A program made the translations under genes and the position numbers. 64,000 nucleotides of DNA, taken from positions 434,001 to 498,000 of the forward strand of contig NZ_SPUI01000004.1 in the NCBI RefSeq assembly GCF_004522095.1, given 5' to 3'. Below are positions 1 to 8,241 of the stretch, piece after piece. Every line of letters starts with the position of its first letter. The stretch's first letter is position 1. The notes below the pieces were generated by a model. That model was given only the letters and a program-made list of their open reading frames with translations. It did no database searches and was not told the DNA's origin. The DNA is from Nocardioides sp. 503. GTDB lineage: Bacteria; Actinomycetota; Actinomycetes; Propionibacteriales; Nocardioidaceae.

Positions 1-812
1 CGCGGCTCTTCGGCTCGCCTCCGGGCTACGTCGGCTACGAGGAGGGCGGCCAGCTCACCGAGAAGGTGCGCCGCAAGCCGTTCTCCGTGGTGCTCTTCGA
101 CGAGGTCGAGAAGGCCCACCCGGACATCTTCAACAGCCTGCTGCAGATCCTCGAGGAAGGTCGCCTGACCGACTCGCAGGGCCGGGTCGTGGACTTCAAG
201 AACACCGTCATCATCATGACGACCAACCTCGGAACCCGCGACATCAACAAGGCCGTCAACCTGGGCTTCCAGCAGTCCGGCGACGCGGCCGGCTCCTACG
301 AGCGGATGAAGAGCAAGGTCGCCGACGAGCTCAAGCAGCACTTCCGGCCCGAGTTCCTCAACCGTGTCGACGAGATCATCGTCTTCCCGCCGCTGTCGAA
401 GGACCAGATCATCTCGATGGTCGACAACATGATCGCCGCCGTCGAGCTTCGGCTCCGCGACCGCGACATGAGCCTCGAGCTCACGCAGGCCGCCAAGGAC
501 CTGCTGGCCGAGCGCGGCTTCGACCCGGTGCTGGGCGCGCGTCCGCTGCGACGCACGATCCAGCGCGAGATCGAGGACACCCTGGCCGAGAAGATGCTCT
601 TCGGCGAGGTGGGCCCCGGCCAGATCATCCTGGTCGACGTGGAGGGCCAGGGCGCGACCGCGACCTTCACCTTCCAGGGCCAGAAGGTCGGCGTCCTTCC
701 GGACCTGCCGCCGTTCGAGGCGGCCGAGATCGGTCTCTCCGAGGGTGACCTCATCGAGGGCCCCGACGACTCCGACGGCCCGGTCGACGTGCCGCGCGAG
801 AACGAGGCGTAG
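1..812 (+). CDS. clpC: ClpC, Clp protease ATP-binding subunit (3' part only)
   Basis: This is the C-terminal part of an AAA+ unfoldase that feeds substrates to the ClpP protease in the cytoplasm. The reading frame is open from base 3, so the start lies left of the window. The first residues are the pore-loop region of the second AAA+ module (GSPPGYVGYEEGG). They are followed by Walker B (VVLFDEVEKAHPD), sensor 1 (IIMTTNLG), the arginine-finger stretch (FRPEFLNRVDE) and the sensor-2 motif (GARPLRR), and then an acidic tail of about 50 residues. This order fits ClpC and ClpB-type proteins. ClpC is preferred from the tail and the actinobacterial context, but the missing N-terminal and middle domains leave some doubt. 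A perfect hairpin follows the stop. Confidence 0.93.
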   Translation, partial: RLFGSPPGYVGYEEGGQLTEKVRRKPFSVVLFDEVEKAHPDIFNSLLQILEEGRLTDSQGRVVDFKNTVIIMTTNLGTRDINKAVNLGFQQSGDAAGSYERMKSKVADELKQHFRPEFLNRVDEIIVFPPLSKDQIISMVDNMIAAVELRLRDRDMSLELTQAAKDLLAERGFDPVLGARPLRRTIQREIEDTLAEKMLFGEVGPGQIILVDVEGQGATATFTFQGQKVGVLPDLPPFEAAEIGLSEGDLIEGPDDSDGPVDVPRENEA

Positions 813-835
813 GCGCCAGCGACACCCGCACCACC

Positions 836-869
836 AGGAAGCCCCACCGGTACGCCGGTGGGGCTTCCT
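836..869. terminator. Bidirectional intrinsic terminator between clpC and mutY
   Basis: Two perfect 15-nt arms (AGGAAGCCCCACCGG and its complement) enclose a TACG tetraloop. The hairpin lies between two convergent genes, 24 nt after the clpC stop and 22 nt from the mutY stop. The sequence is symmetric, with an AAG/CTT edge but no real U-tract on either side, so it should stop transcription from both directions. Confidence 0.8.
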
Positions 870-890
870 GCGTCTCCGGGCCCGGTCGGG

Positions 891-1751
891 TCAGGGCAGG
901 GCGTACCCGGCGTCGGTGCGCACCGCGAGCCGGTCCTCGACCAGCCCGGCCAGGCAGCGCACGCGCTGCACGTCGTCGGACCAGACCGCGTCCAGCCGGG
1001 CCGTCGGCACGGGGCCGTCGCTGTCGCGCAGCACGGCCAGCAGGCGGCCGCGGCACTGCCGGTCGGTGCCGGCCCACGTCTGCGCCCGGCGCGGGGGTCC
1101 GTCGTACGCCGGGTAGCCGGCGGCGCGCCAGGCGCAGAGGTCCGCGACGGGGCAGGCGTCGCAGCGCGGGGCTGACGCGGTGCAGACGAGGGCGCCCAGC
1201 TCCATCAGGGCGATCGACCAGGTGGCGGCGGTCGGCTCGTCGTCGGGGAGCAGCTCGGCGGCGGTGTCCCGCTCGGCGCGGGTCACCGAGGCGCCCGGGA
1301 GCTCGACGCCGCCGACCGTCCGGGCGAGCACCCGTCGCACGTTGGTGTCCAGCACCACGTGCCGGCGCCCGTAGGCGAACGTCGCGATGGCGGCGGCGGT
1401 GTAGTCGCCGACACCCGGGAGCGCGATCAGGTCGTCGTAGGACTCCGGCACGACCCCGCCGTGCTGCTCCACGATCGCGACCGCCGCCGCGTGCAGGCGC
1501 AGGGCCCGCCGGGGGTAGCCGAGCCGGCCCCAGGCGCGCACCGCCTCGCCGGTGGGCTCGGCGGCCAGGTCGGCGGGGGAGGGCCAGCGCTCGAGCCACT
1601 GCGCGTGCACCGGCAGGACCCTGGCCACCGGCGTCTGCTGGAGCATGAGCTCGGAGACCATGACCGACCAGGGCGACGCCTGGGCGCCGCGCCAGGGCAG
1701 CTCGCGGGCGTGCTCGTCGTACCAGCGCAGCAGGGGTTCGTGGAGGTCCAT
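891..1751 (-). CDS. mutY: A/G-specific adenine DNA glycosylase MutY
   Basis: MutY removes adenine mispaired with 8-oxoguanine. The 286-residue protein shows the HhH-GPD fold: catalytic Glu34 in SELMLQQT, a helix-hairpin-helix at about residue 110 (LPGVGDYTAAAI), and the catalytic Asp region VLDTNVRR. An iron-sulfur motif C-x6-C-x2-C-x5-C follows near residues 185-205. The C-terminal NUDIX-like recognition domain is short or absent, as is common in actinobacteria. The ATG is preceded by GGGAGGA at a good distance. The gene is convergent with clpC and divergent from a lipoprotein-like gene. Confidence 0.95.
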   Translation of the reverse strand: MDLHEPLLRWYDEHARELPWRGAQASPWSVMVSELMLQQTPVARVLPVHAQWLERWPSPADLAAEPTGEAVRAWGRLGYPRRALRLHAAAVAIVEQHGGVVPESYDDLIALPGVGDYTAAAIATFAYGRRHVVLDTNVRRVLARTVGGVELPGASVTRAERDTAAELLPDDEPTAATWSIALMELGALVCTASAPRCDACPVADLCAWRAAGYPAYDGPPRRAQTWAGTDRQCRGRLLAVLRDSDGPVPTARLDAVWSDDVQRVRCLAGLVEDRLAVRTDAGYALP

Positions 1752-1804
1752 TCCTCCCCATTGTCCCTGCGGTGTGGCACCACGCTCCAGGGCGGTCGGC
1801 TGAC

Positions 1805-1810
1805 TAGCGT
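1805..1810 (+). promoter_or_regulatory. -10 hexamer of a leaderless promoter
   Basis: TAGCGT ends 6 nt before the ATG at 1817, which would put the transcription start at or next to the start codon. No Shine-Dalgarno sequence is seen. The same spacing recurs at several genes in the window. No clear -35 element is visible. Confidence 0.5.
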
Positions 1811-1816
1811 TCTGTC

Positions 1817-2629
1817 ATGCCTCCGCCCCTGACCCGTGGTCCGCTCCCGGCGTCGGTCTACTGGCGTCGCCGCCTCGTCGTGCTCAGCGTCGCGGCCGTC
1901 CTCGTCCTCGCCTTCGCCCGGGTGCTCGGCGGCGGCAGCGACGGCTCGTCGGGCGAGGACGACGCGGTCACGCCGGCCGCCGCCGACCAGACGAGCTCCG
2001 AGCCCAGCGAGAGCCCGTCGGCCACGCGCAAGCGCACCCCGCGCCCGACCCCCACCGCACCGACCACGAGCGCCGCACCGGTGCTCGCGGAGCCGGAGGG
2101 CCGCTGCGAGGACTCCGACGTCACGGTGACCCCGAGCGCCACCGGCGCGGTCGAGGGCCGGGACGTCGTGCTGCTGCTCGACCTGCGCACGACGGTGGCC
2201 GAGGCCTGCACGTGGCGCGTCTCGCCCACCAGCCTGACCCTGCGGGTCCGCTCCGGCAAGGACGCGATCTGGTCCTCGGCCCAGTGCCCCCAGGCCATCC
2301 CGGTCGCCGACGTCGTCGTACGCCGCGCCACCAGCACCGTGCTCCCGGTGACCTGGAACGCCCGCCGCTCCGACGAGGACTGCAGCCGCCAGACCCAGTG
2401 GGCTCGCGACGGCTTCTACTTCATCGCCGCCGCCGCCCTCGGCGGGGAGCCCACGGAGGCGCAGTTCGAGATGGCCAAGGCCACCCCGGCGAGCAAGCCA
2501 GGCTCGGGCCTCAGCGTCGCCCCCAGCGGCAGGCCCGTGGTGACCGGCGGCGGTGGTGGCGGCAAGCCCAACAAGCCCGACGACGACGCGCAGCCGTCCG
2601 GCGCCGTCGAGCCCGGCGACGGGCGCTGA
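1817..2629 (+). CDS. Membrane-anchored hypothetical protein, Ser/Pro/Thr-rich
   Basis: The 270-residue protein has one N-terminal hydrophobic segment (about residues 20-38) after a basic stretch, which suggests a signal anchor. A low-complexity Ser/Pro/Thr linker runs from about 45 to 95. A compact domain at about 98-215 has four cysteines (REGRCEDS, AEACTW, SAQCPQ, DEDCSR) that could form disulfides outside the membrane. The tail is rich in Gly, Lys and Asp. Similar proteins beside mutY are familiar from actinobacteria, but I know no function. The start follows a -10-like TAGCGT by 6 nt. Confidence 0.75.
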   Translation: MPPPLTRGPLPASVYWRRRLVVLSVAAVLVLAFARVLGGGSDGSSGEDDAVTPAAADQTSSEPSESPSATRKRTPRPTPTAPTTSAAPVLAEPEGRCEDSDVTVTPSATGAVEGRDVVLLLDLRTTVAEACTWRVSPTSLTLRVRSGKDAIWSSAQCPQAIPVADVVVRRATSTVLPVTWNARRSDEDCSRQTQWARDGFYFIAAAALGGEPTEAQFEMAKATPASKPGSGLSVAPSGRPVVTGGGGGGKPNKPDDDAQPSGAVEPGDGR

Positions 2630-2663
2630 GGCTGGTCTGTAGCGGCGGTGGGTCGCGCGCGCA

Positions 2664-2705
2664 GTTTCCCCAAGGTATGTCGCTGAGCTGTCACTTCCCT
2701 CGGTG
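2664..2705 (+). repeat. 42-bp direct repeat, copy 1
   Basis: The copy starts GTTTCCCCAAGG and ends TCACTTCCCTCGGTG. It matches copy 2 (2776-2817) at 38 of 42 positions. Its right half is also the left arm of the inverted repeat at 2685-2730. Confidence 0.85.
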
Positions 2706-2730
2706 TACGACGCACGGGAAGTGACAGCTC
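2685..2730. repeat. Perfect 15-bp inverted repeat
   Basis: GAGCTGTCACTTCCC (2685-2699) and its exact complement (2716-2730) enclose a 16-nt loop. It could be a terminator for the preceding gene or part of a mobile repeat element. No U-tract follows. Confidence 0.8.
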
Positions 2731-2775
2731 ACCGTGGGAGGTGAGCCCGCCCGGCTGTTTCGCCTCGGCTGCGCC

Positions 2776-2817
2776 GTTTCCCCAAGGGATGTCGTCGAGA
2801 TGTCACTTCCCTCGGTG
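2776..2817 (+). repeat. 42-bp direct repeat, copy 2
   Basis: This is the second copy of the repeat at 2664, with four substitutions. The inverted-repeat partner is degenerate here (GGGGAGCGTCAGC near 2826). Confidence 0.85.
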
Positions 2818-2931
2818 GACAGTCGTGGGGAGCGTCAGCTTCCCTGCATACCTTGGTGAAACTGACCGCGGCTGGGAGCACCATCGGGGGGTGCCGAGGT
2901 CGCCGGGCGCAGTTGGTCCGCGCCCATGGCT

Positions 2932-2989
2932 GGGTCTCGACACGCCGGTCGCGGGTTCGTTCCTCACCCGCGCGGCTCGCTCGACCACC
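2932..2989. repeat. Dispersed intergenic repeat, copy A
   Basis: The element runs GGGTCTCGACACGC ... GGCTCGCTCGACCACC. The same ends in reverse orientation (GGTGGTCGAGCA ... CGTCGAGACCC) occur at 29689-29738, and partial copies occur at 37117-37170 and perhaps 18392-18443. It resembles the short palindromic repeats scattered between genes in Nocardioides-type genomes. Confidence 0.6.
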
Positions 2990-3021
2990 GTCAGCGGGTC
3001 CGCTGGCGCGTCCCCGCTCCG

Positions 3022-4104
3022 CTAGACGTAGCGCTCGAGGATGGTGGACTCGGCGAGGCGGGAGAGGCCCTCGCGGACGCTGCGGGCGCGCAGCTCGCCC
3101 ACGCCCTCGACGGCCTGGAGGTCGTCGATGCCGGCGGAGAGGAGCTTCTGCAGGGTGCCGAAGTGCTCGACGAGGCGGTCGACGACCGACGAGGGCAGGC
3201 GGGGGACCTTGGCGAGCAGGCGGTAGCCGCGGGGCGCCACGGCGCCGTCGAGGTGCTCGCTGCTGCCGAGGCCGAGCACCTTGGCCGCCGCGGCGGGGTC
3301 GACCAGCTCCGTGGCCGAGAGCGCCTCGAGCTTGTTGAGCAGCTCCTCAGGGCTCTTGCTGCGCCGCCCGGTGGTGACGTAGTCGCGGATCACCAGCTCG
3401 CGCTCGGTGTCGACGCCGGTGACGAGCTCCTCGAGCTGCAGGGAGAGCAGCCGGCCGTCGGTACCGAGCTCGAGCACGTAGTCCTCGATCTCGCGCGCGA
3501 TGCGAGTGACCATCTCGAGGCGCTGCGCCACGACCGCGACGTCGCGCACGGTGACCAGGTCCTCGATCTCGAGGGCGGAGAGGGTGCTGGAGACCTCGTC
3601 GAGGCGCAGCTTGTAGCGCTCGAGGGTCGCGAGGGCCTGGTTGGCCCGCGAGAGGATCTGGCCCGAGCCCTCGAGGACGTGGCGGGTCTCTCCGACGTAG
3701 GCGGCGATGATCTGCATCGACTGGGAGACCGAGATCACCGGGAAGCCGGTCTGGCGCGCGACCCGGTCGGCGGTGCGGTGACGGGTGCCGGTCTCCTCCG
3801 AGGGGATGGTGTGGTCCGGCATCAGGTGGACCGCGGCGCGCATGATGCGGCTCAGGTCGCCGTCGACGATGATCGCGCCGTCCATCTTGGCCAGCTCGCG
3901 CAGGCCGGTGGCGGTGAACGGCACGTCGAGGGTGAAGCCGCCGGTGGCGATCGAGTCGACGGTGCGGTCGTGGCCCATGACGATGAGCGCGCCGGTGCGG
4001 CCGCGAAGGATCCGCTCGAGCCCGTCGCGCATGGCGGTCCCGGGGGCGATGGAGGCCAGCGTCTCCCGCAGGCGCAGCACCTCGTCGCTTCTGTCGGTCG
4101 GCAC
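3022..4104 (-). CDS. disA: DNA integrity scanning diadenylate cyclase DisA
   Basis: DisA makes c-di-AMP from two ATP while scanning DNA for damage. The 360-residue protein has the DAC domain with DGA at residues 75-77 and RHR at 108-110, both needed for catalysis. A long helical linker follows, then a C-terminal helix-hairpin-helix region ([19 protein letters not shown]). The GTG start was chosen because GAGGAGAA lies just upstream and the length matches the family; the open frame continues upstream only as coding shadow of radA. It lies 91 nt downstream of radA on the same strand, the classic radA-disA pairing. Confidence 0.96.
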   Translation of the reverse strand: MPTDRSDEVLRLRETLASIAPGTAMRDGLERILRGRTGALIVMGHDRTVDSIATGGFTLDVPFTATGLRELAKMDGAIIVDGDLSRIMRAAVHLMPDHTIPSEETGTRHRTADRVARQTGFPVISVSQSMQIIAAYVGETRHVLEGSGQILSRANQALATLERYKLRLDEVSSTLSALEIEDLVTVRDVAVVAQRLEMVTRIAREIEDYVLELGTDGRLLSLQLEELVTGVDTERELVIRDYVTTGRRSKSPEELLNKLEALSATELVDPAAAAKVLGLGSSEHLDGAVAPRGYRLLAKVPRLPSSVVDRLVEHFGTLQKLLSAGIDDLQAVEGVGELRARSVREGLSRLAESTILERYV

Positions 4105-4120
4105 GGTTCTCCTCGGTGGT

Positions 4121-4159
4121 CGGGCCTCGTCGAGGCCCGGGGGTCGAGCCTGTCGACCC
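4121..4159. other. Two tandem hairpins in the radA-disA spacer
   Basis: CGGGCCTCG-T-CGAGGCCCG (4121-4139) is followed directly by GGGTCGA-GCCTG-TCGACCC (4141-4159). They fill most of the 91-nt gap and lie about 17 nt upstream of the disA start. They may attenuate or process the shared transcript. TCGAG/CTCGA words recall the dispersed repeat family. Confidence 0.5.
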
Positions 4160-4195
4160 GTCGTGTGCGGACCTGCAGCCGGCCGCCCTGGGAGT

Positions 4196-5620
4196 TTAGC
4201 CGTCGTCGGCGCTGCGGAGCCTCCCGTTTGCCGGACGGGAGACACCGAGCAGTCGCAGGGCCGAACCGACGTCGGGCGCGTCGACCACGCGCATGCCGTC
4301 GACCATGCGGTCCTGCGACACCGGGCGTACGCCGCCGGCGCTCTCGGGACCCGTGGGCACCACCGCCATGCGGAAGCCGAGACGGGCGGCCTCGGCGATG
4401 CGCTGGGGCAGGTCGCGCACCCGGCGCAGCTCGCCCGCGAGCCCGATCTCGCCCATGGCGACCACGCCGGCGGGTGGGGCGGTGCCGAAGGTGGCGGAGG
4501 CCAGCGCGAGCGCGACCGCCAGGTCGCTGGCCGGCTCGGTGAGCCGCGCGCCACCGACGGTCGAGGCGAAGACGTCGTGCTGGTGGAGGCGGATGCCGCA
4601 GTGCTGCTGCAGGACCGCCAGCACCATCGCGATGCGCGAGCCGTCGAGCCCCGAGGTGGTGCGGCGCGGTCGCTCCATCGCCGAGATCGTCACCAGGGCC
4701 TGCACCTCGGCCAGCATGGGACGCCGGCCCTCCATCGTGACCGCCACGCAGGTGCCGGGCACCCGGCCGTGGTGGTTCTCGATGAAGAGGCCGGTGGGGT
4801 CGGTGACCGCCGTGATGCCCTCGGAGCCGAGGTCGAAGCAGCCGACCTCGTCGACGGGGCCGAAGCGGTTCTTCACCGCGCGCAGCATCCGGAAGCGGGA
4901 GTTGCGGTCACCCTCGAAGTGCAGCACGACGTCGACGAGGTGCTCCAGCACGCGGGGGCCGGCGATCGAGCCGTCCTTGGTGACGTGGCCGACCAGCACG
5001 ACGGTGATGTTGCGGGTCTTGGCGACCCGGATCAGCGCGGCGGCGACCTCCTTGACCTGGGTGACCCCGCCGGGGACGCCCTCGAGCCCCGGGGCGCCGA
5101 TGGTCTGCACGGAGTCGACGACCAGGAGCTCGGGGCGGACGGTCTCGATGTGGGTGAGGATCGCACCGAGGTCGGTCTCGGCGGCGAGGTAGAGCTCGTC
5201 GAAGACCCCGCCGGTGCGGTCGGCGCGCATCCGCACCTGGGAGGCGGACTCCTCGCCGGTGACGTAGAGGGTGCGGCGGCGGTAGCGGGCGGTCTGCGCC
5301 GCGACCTCGAGCAGCAGCGTGCTCTTGCCGACGCCGGGCTCGCCGGCCAGCAGGATCGCGGCGCCGGGCACCAGCCCGCCGCCCAGCACGCGGTCGAGCT
5401 CGGGGACGCCGCTGCCGCGGAACGCCGACTCCGCCACGGAGACCGAGCCGATCGGCACCGCGGCCTGGGTGACCGCGCTGGCGGCGGTGCGGCCCGTGGT
5501 CACGGCGGCGGCCTCGGCCACCGAGCCCCACGCCTGGCACTCACCGCAGCGCCCGACCCACTTGGTGGTCTCCCATCCGCACTCGGAGCAGCGGAACGCG
5601 GAGCGAGGGGGCTTGGCCAT
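4196..5620 (-). CDS. radA: DNA repair protein RadA
   Basis: RadA is a RecA-like, Lon-related branch-migration ATPase that works in homologous recombination. The 474-residue protein begins MAKPPRS and has an N-terminal C4 zinc finger (CSECG ... CGEC). Walker A (GEPGVGKST) lies near residue 100, and Walker B (LLVVDSVQT) and the RadA-specific KNRFG motif follow. A Lon-protease-like C-terminal domain completes the protein. The start was chosen at the ATG just before the zinc finger, as in other RadA proteins. It is divergent from a LacI-family gene and lies upstream of disA. Confidence 0.96.
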   Translation of the reverse strand: MAKPPRSAFRCSECGWETTKWVGRCGECQAWGSVAEAAAVTTGRTAASAVTQAAVPIGSVSVAESAFRGSGVPELDRVLGGGLVPGAAILLAGEPGVGKSTLLLEVAAQTARYRRRTLYVTGEESASQVRMRADRTGGVFDELYLAAETDLGAILTHIETVRPELLVVDSVQTIGAPGLEGVPGGVTQVKEVAAALIRVAKTRNITVVLVGHVTKDGSIAGPRVLEHLVDVVLHFEGDRNSRFRMLRAVKNRFGPVDEVGCFDLGSEGITAVTDPTGLFIENHHGRVPGTCVAVTMEGRRPMLAEVQALVTISAMERPRRTTSGLDGSRIAMVLAVLQQHCGIRLHQHDVFASTVGGARLTEPASDLAVALALASATFGTAPPAGVVAMGEIGLAGELRRVRDLPQRIAEAARLGFRMAVVPTGPESAGGVRPVSQDRMVDGMRVVDAPDVGSALRLLGVSRPANGRLRSADDG

Positions 5621-5688
5621 GGTCGCCACGCTAGGCGTTGCCGCCGACAGCCCGCCGCCGCCCCGCGTCGTCCACCCCTGGGAATGGC

Positions 5689-5716
5689 CTGACGCGGCGT
5701 CGTACGCCGTTATGCT
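5689..5716 (+). promoter_or_regulatory. Candidate promoter of the LacI-family gene
   Basis: CTGACG (-35) and TATGCT (-10) are separated by 16 nt and lie about 35 nt before the ATG, which has a strong GGGAGGTGAG ribosome-binding site. A TTGGAACGATCAAG stretch just downstream could hold an operator, but its symmetry is weak. Confidence 0.45.
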
Positions 5717-5750
5717 CCCCGTTGGAACGATCAAGACCTCGGGAGGTGAG

Positions 5751-6782
5751 ATGAGTCGGATCCCCGGGCGGGTGCCCACCGCCGCGCCGACCCTCGCCGA
5801 CGTGGCCGAGCTCGCCGGCGTCTCGCGCCAGACGGTCTCCAACGCGGTCAACAACCCCGACCTGCTGCGCGCCGACACCCTGGTGCGGGTCCAGGACGCC
5901 ATCGAGGAGCTGGGCTACTCGCCCAACCGCGCCGCCCGCAACCTGCGCACGCGGTCCTCGCACCTCATCGGGATGCGGATGAGCCCGGGCCAGGAGTTCA
6001 CGGCCAACGCCGCGATCGACCGCTTCGTGCACTCGCTCGTGGAGACGACCGGCGAGGCCGGCTACCACGTGCTGCTCTTCGCCGGTGACGGCAACGACCC
6101 GCTGCGAGGCTACGACGACCTGCTCCGCTCGACCGCGGTGGACGCCTTCGTCGTCACCGACACCTACCTCGGCAACCCCCAGGCCGCCTGGCTGCGCGAG
6201 CGCCGCGCGCCGTTCGTGTCGTTCGGACGCCCCTGGGACGACCCGGACGCCACCCACCCGTGGGTCGACGTCGACGGCGCCGCCGGCACCGAGCTCGCCA
6301 CGCGGCACCTGCTCGACAAGGGCCACGAGCGCATCGCGTGGATCGGCTGGCGCAAGGACTCCTTCATCGGCGAGGACCGCCGCGCCGGCTGGAGCCGCGC
6401 GCTGAAGGACCGTGGCCTGTCGACCACCGGGATGGCCTCGCGGGTCGAGGACACCGTCAACAGCGGGCGCGAGGCCAGCGCGGTGCTGCTCGACGAGGCG
6501 CGGCCCTCGGCGTTCGTGTGCGCCTCCGACACCTTGGCCATGGGCGTGCTGCACACGCTCGCCGACCGCGGCCTGCGCGCCGGCGCGGACATCGCGGTCA
6601 TCGGCTTCGACGACTCCCAGGTGGCGCAGGTCGTGCGCCCCGGGCTCACGTCGGTGCGCCAGCCGCTCGAGGACGCCGCCATCCAGGTCGTCGACGCGCT
6701 CGAGGGCCTGCTGGCCCACCCTCCCCGGGTCGGTCCGGGGATCCTGCTGGCGCCGACGCTCGCGGTGCGCGGGTCGTCGTAG
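5751..6782 (+). CDS. LacI-family transcriptional regulator
   Basis: This 343-residue protein has an N-terminal LacI helix-turn-helix (TLADVAELAGVSRQTVSNAVN, about residues 14-35) with its hinge helix (YSPNRAARNLRTR). A periplasmic-binding-protein-like sensor domain follows (ASDTLAMGVLHTLADRG, VIGFDDSQVAQVVRPGLTSV). Such repressors bind a sugar or similar effector. No transport or sugar gene is adjacent, so the target is unknown. The downstream gene is convergent, with a perfect 14-bp palindrome (GAGGCCG/CGGCCTC) spanning the junction. Confidence 0.92.
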   Translation: MSRIPGRVPTAAPTLADVAELAGVSRQTVSNAVNNPDLLRADTLVRVQDAIEELGYSPNRAARNLRTRSSHLIGMRMSPGQEFTANAAIDRFVHSLVETTGEAGYHVLLFAGDGNDPLRGYDDLLRSTAVDAFVVTDTYLGNPQAAWLRERRAPFVSFGRPWDDPDATHPWVDVDGAAGTELATRHLLDKGHERIAWIGWRKDSFIGEDRRAGWSRALKDRGLSTTGMASRVEDTVNSGREASAVLLDEARPSAFVCASDTLAMGVLHTLADRGLRAGADIAVIGFDDSQVAQVVRPGLTSVRQPLEDAAIQVVDALEGLLAHPPRVGPGILLAPTLAVRGSS

Positions 6783-6803
6783 CCCCCGCGCGAGGCCGCG
6801 GCC

Positions 6804-7490
6804 TCAGAACGTCTTGGACCACACGTTGACGGCGTAGTCGACGTCGGTGCCCTCGTGGTGGCGCAGGGCCTCCTCGGCGACGTCCGGCTTGAGCTCGATG
6901 CGCACGACGGCCTCGAGGTCGGTGCGCGAGGAGAACGACCAGCCCATGTCCACGGGCGTGCGGGTCCAGCCTCGCGTGGCCCAGAAGCGCTCGATCTCGG
7001 ACGGTGGCGGCAGGTGCGGGTAGCCCCGGCGGAACCACGCCCCGAACGTCGACCGCGAGGCGTCGTTGTCGATCACCAGCGCGACGCCGCCGCGGCGTAC
7101 GACGCGGTCGAGGTCGGCGAGGCCGGGCTCGCAGCCCGGCCCGAAGAAGTAGGCCCACCTCGCGTGCACGACGTCCACCGACGCGTCGGGCAGCGGGACG
7201 GCCTGCGCGGTGCCCTGCAGGACCGTGACGTTCTCCCACGAGCGGGTACGCCGCCGGGCCAGCGCGAGCAGGTCGGGGTGCGGCTCCACGCCGACGACGC
7301 GCCCGGCCGGGCCGACGTCCCGGGCGAAGCCGGGCAGGTGGAAGCCGGTGCCGCAGCCGAGGTCGAGCACGGTCGCGTCCTGCCAGACGGCGAGCTCGCG
7401 CAGGACGGCGGCGAGGCGGCCGTGGGGGTCCACCGCACGGTTCTCGACCTCGTAGGTCGCGGTGTTCTCCCAGATGTTGGGGCTCGCCAC
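6804..7490 (-). CDS. Class I SAM-dependent methyltransferase
   Basis: The 228-residue protein has the SAM-binding motif I (VLDLGCGTGFHLPGFA) near residue 43, an acidic residue at the end of strand 2 (VGVEPHPD) and motif III-like LADLDRVVRRGG. It belongs to the Methyltransf_11/UbiE-like group; the substrate cannot be told. The GTG start is chosen for domain fit (MASPNIWENTATYEVEN); the ribosome-binding site is weak. It lies 26 nt downstream of a glyoxalase-like gene on the same strand and may be co-transcribed with it. Confidence 0.82.
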   Translation of the reverse strand: MASPNIWENTATYEVENRAVDPHGRLAAVLRELAVWQDATVLDLGCGTGFHLPGFARDVGPAGRVVGVEPHPDLLALARRRTRSWENVTVLQGTAQAVPLPDASVDVVHARWAYFFGPGCEPGLADLDRVVRRGGVALVIDNDASRSTFGAWFRRGYPHLPPPSEIERFWATRGWTRTPVDMGWSFSSRTDLEAVVRIELKPDVAEEALRHHEGTDVDYAVNVWSKTF

Positions 7491-7516
7491 GGTGCCCCGT
7501 GGCGTGGGGACGCGGG

Positions 7517-8155
7517 TCAGAGACGGACCAGGCCGTCGGGTGTCTGCACCTGCACCGCGAGGATGCCGGGCGTGCCGTGCGGGGCCACCCAGTCGACCTT
7601 GACGTCCTCGAGCGGTGCCTCGACCGTGTGGCCGAGCCACTCGCTCACCCGCTGCGGGTCGCCTGCGATCTCCAGCGTGGCCAGGGAGAGGGCACCGTCG
7701 GCGCCTGCGGAGGGGTGCAGCTCGGCGGGGGACTCCCACTGCACGAAGAACGGCAGCTGCGGGTCGGAGATCAGGCCGTTGACGCCGATCTGGCGCCAGC
7801 GCAGCTCGGTGCCGTCGGGACGGTGCCGGCTGCCGACGACGGCCGCGCGCCCGAGGCGCTCCTCGACGGGGGCGATGTCGTCGACGGCCACGACCCAGCC
7901 GAGCCAGCCGCCGCCGAGGGCGGAGCGGGCGCGGACGGCCTGGCCGAAGGGCGCCTTGTCGGAGGCGGGGTGGTCGAGGACCTCGACGATCTCGAGGTAG
8001 GTGTCGCCGGCGAGGGCGAGCGTCATGTTGCGGGTGCCGAAGCGAGGGTGGATCCCCCCGTCCACGAACTCCCGACCGAGCAGCCCCCCGATGCGCTGGG
8101 CGGTGCTGGCGAGGCCGTCCGGCCCTGCTGCGAACGAGAGATGATCCAGGCGCAT
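7517..8155 (-). CDS. VOC-superfamily protein, glyoxalase-like domain
   Basis: The 212-residue protein starts MRLDHLSFA and shows two beta-alpha-beta-beta-beta units of the vicinal-oxygen-chelate fold: LDHLSFAAG ... YLEIVEVL and LGWVVAVDDI ... PFFVQWES. It fits the glyoxalase-like family often annotated in actinobacteria. His4 and Glu in YLEIVE are likely metal ligands, but the substrate is unknown. An upstream in-frame ATG would add 11 residues; the later one fits the fold better. A methyltransferase gene follows on the same strand. Confidence 0.75.
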   Translation of the reverse strand: MRLDHLSFAAGPDGLASTAQRIGGLLGREFVDGGIHPRFGTRNMTLALAGDTYLEIVEVLDHPASDKAPFGQAVRARSALGGGWLGWVVAVDDIAPVEERLGRAAVVGSRHRPDGTELRWRQIGVNGLISDPQLPFFVQWESPAELHPSAGADGALSLATLEIAGDPQRVSEWLGHTVEAPLEDVKVDWVAPHGTPGILAVQVQTPDGLVRL

Positions 8156-8241
8156 GCAGGCATTCTGCGCCACGCAGATCAGGCCCATGAATAGGGGGGT
8201 CTAGGTCTCTCGACGTCGAGAAACCTGGCCCGAGCCGACGC

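Larger units (their letters stand above)
2630..3021. other. Intergenic region with repeats and no convincing gene
   Basis: This stretch of almost 400 bp lies between the membrane-anchored protein gene and the disA stop. It holds two 42-bp direct repeats, a perfect 15-bp inverted repeat and a copy of a dispersed Nocardioides-type element. Small open frames here have no ribosome-binding site and atypical composition, so none is called. Confidence 0.7.

Noticed and set aside
2741..3025. Short plus-strand frame in the repeat region before disA
   Set aside because: It runs through the repeats and has no start signals.
2926..5692. Long plus-strand frames across disA and radA
   Set aside because: They are antisense to two unmistakable conserved genes and have repetitive low-complexity products and no ribosome-binding sites.
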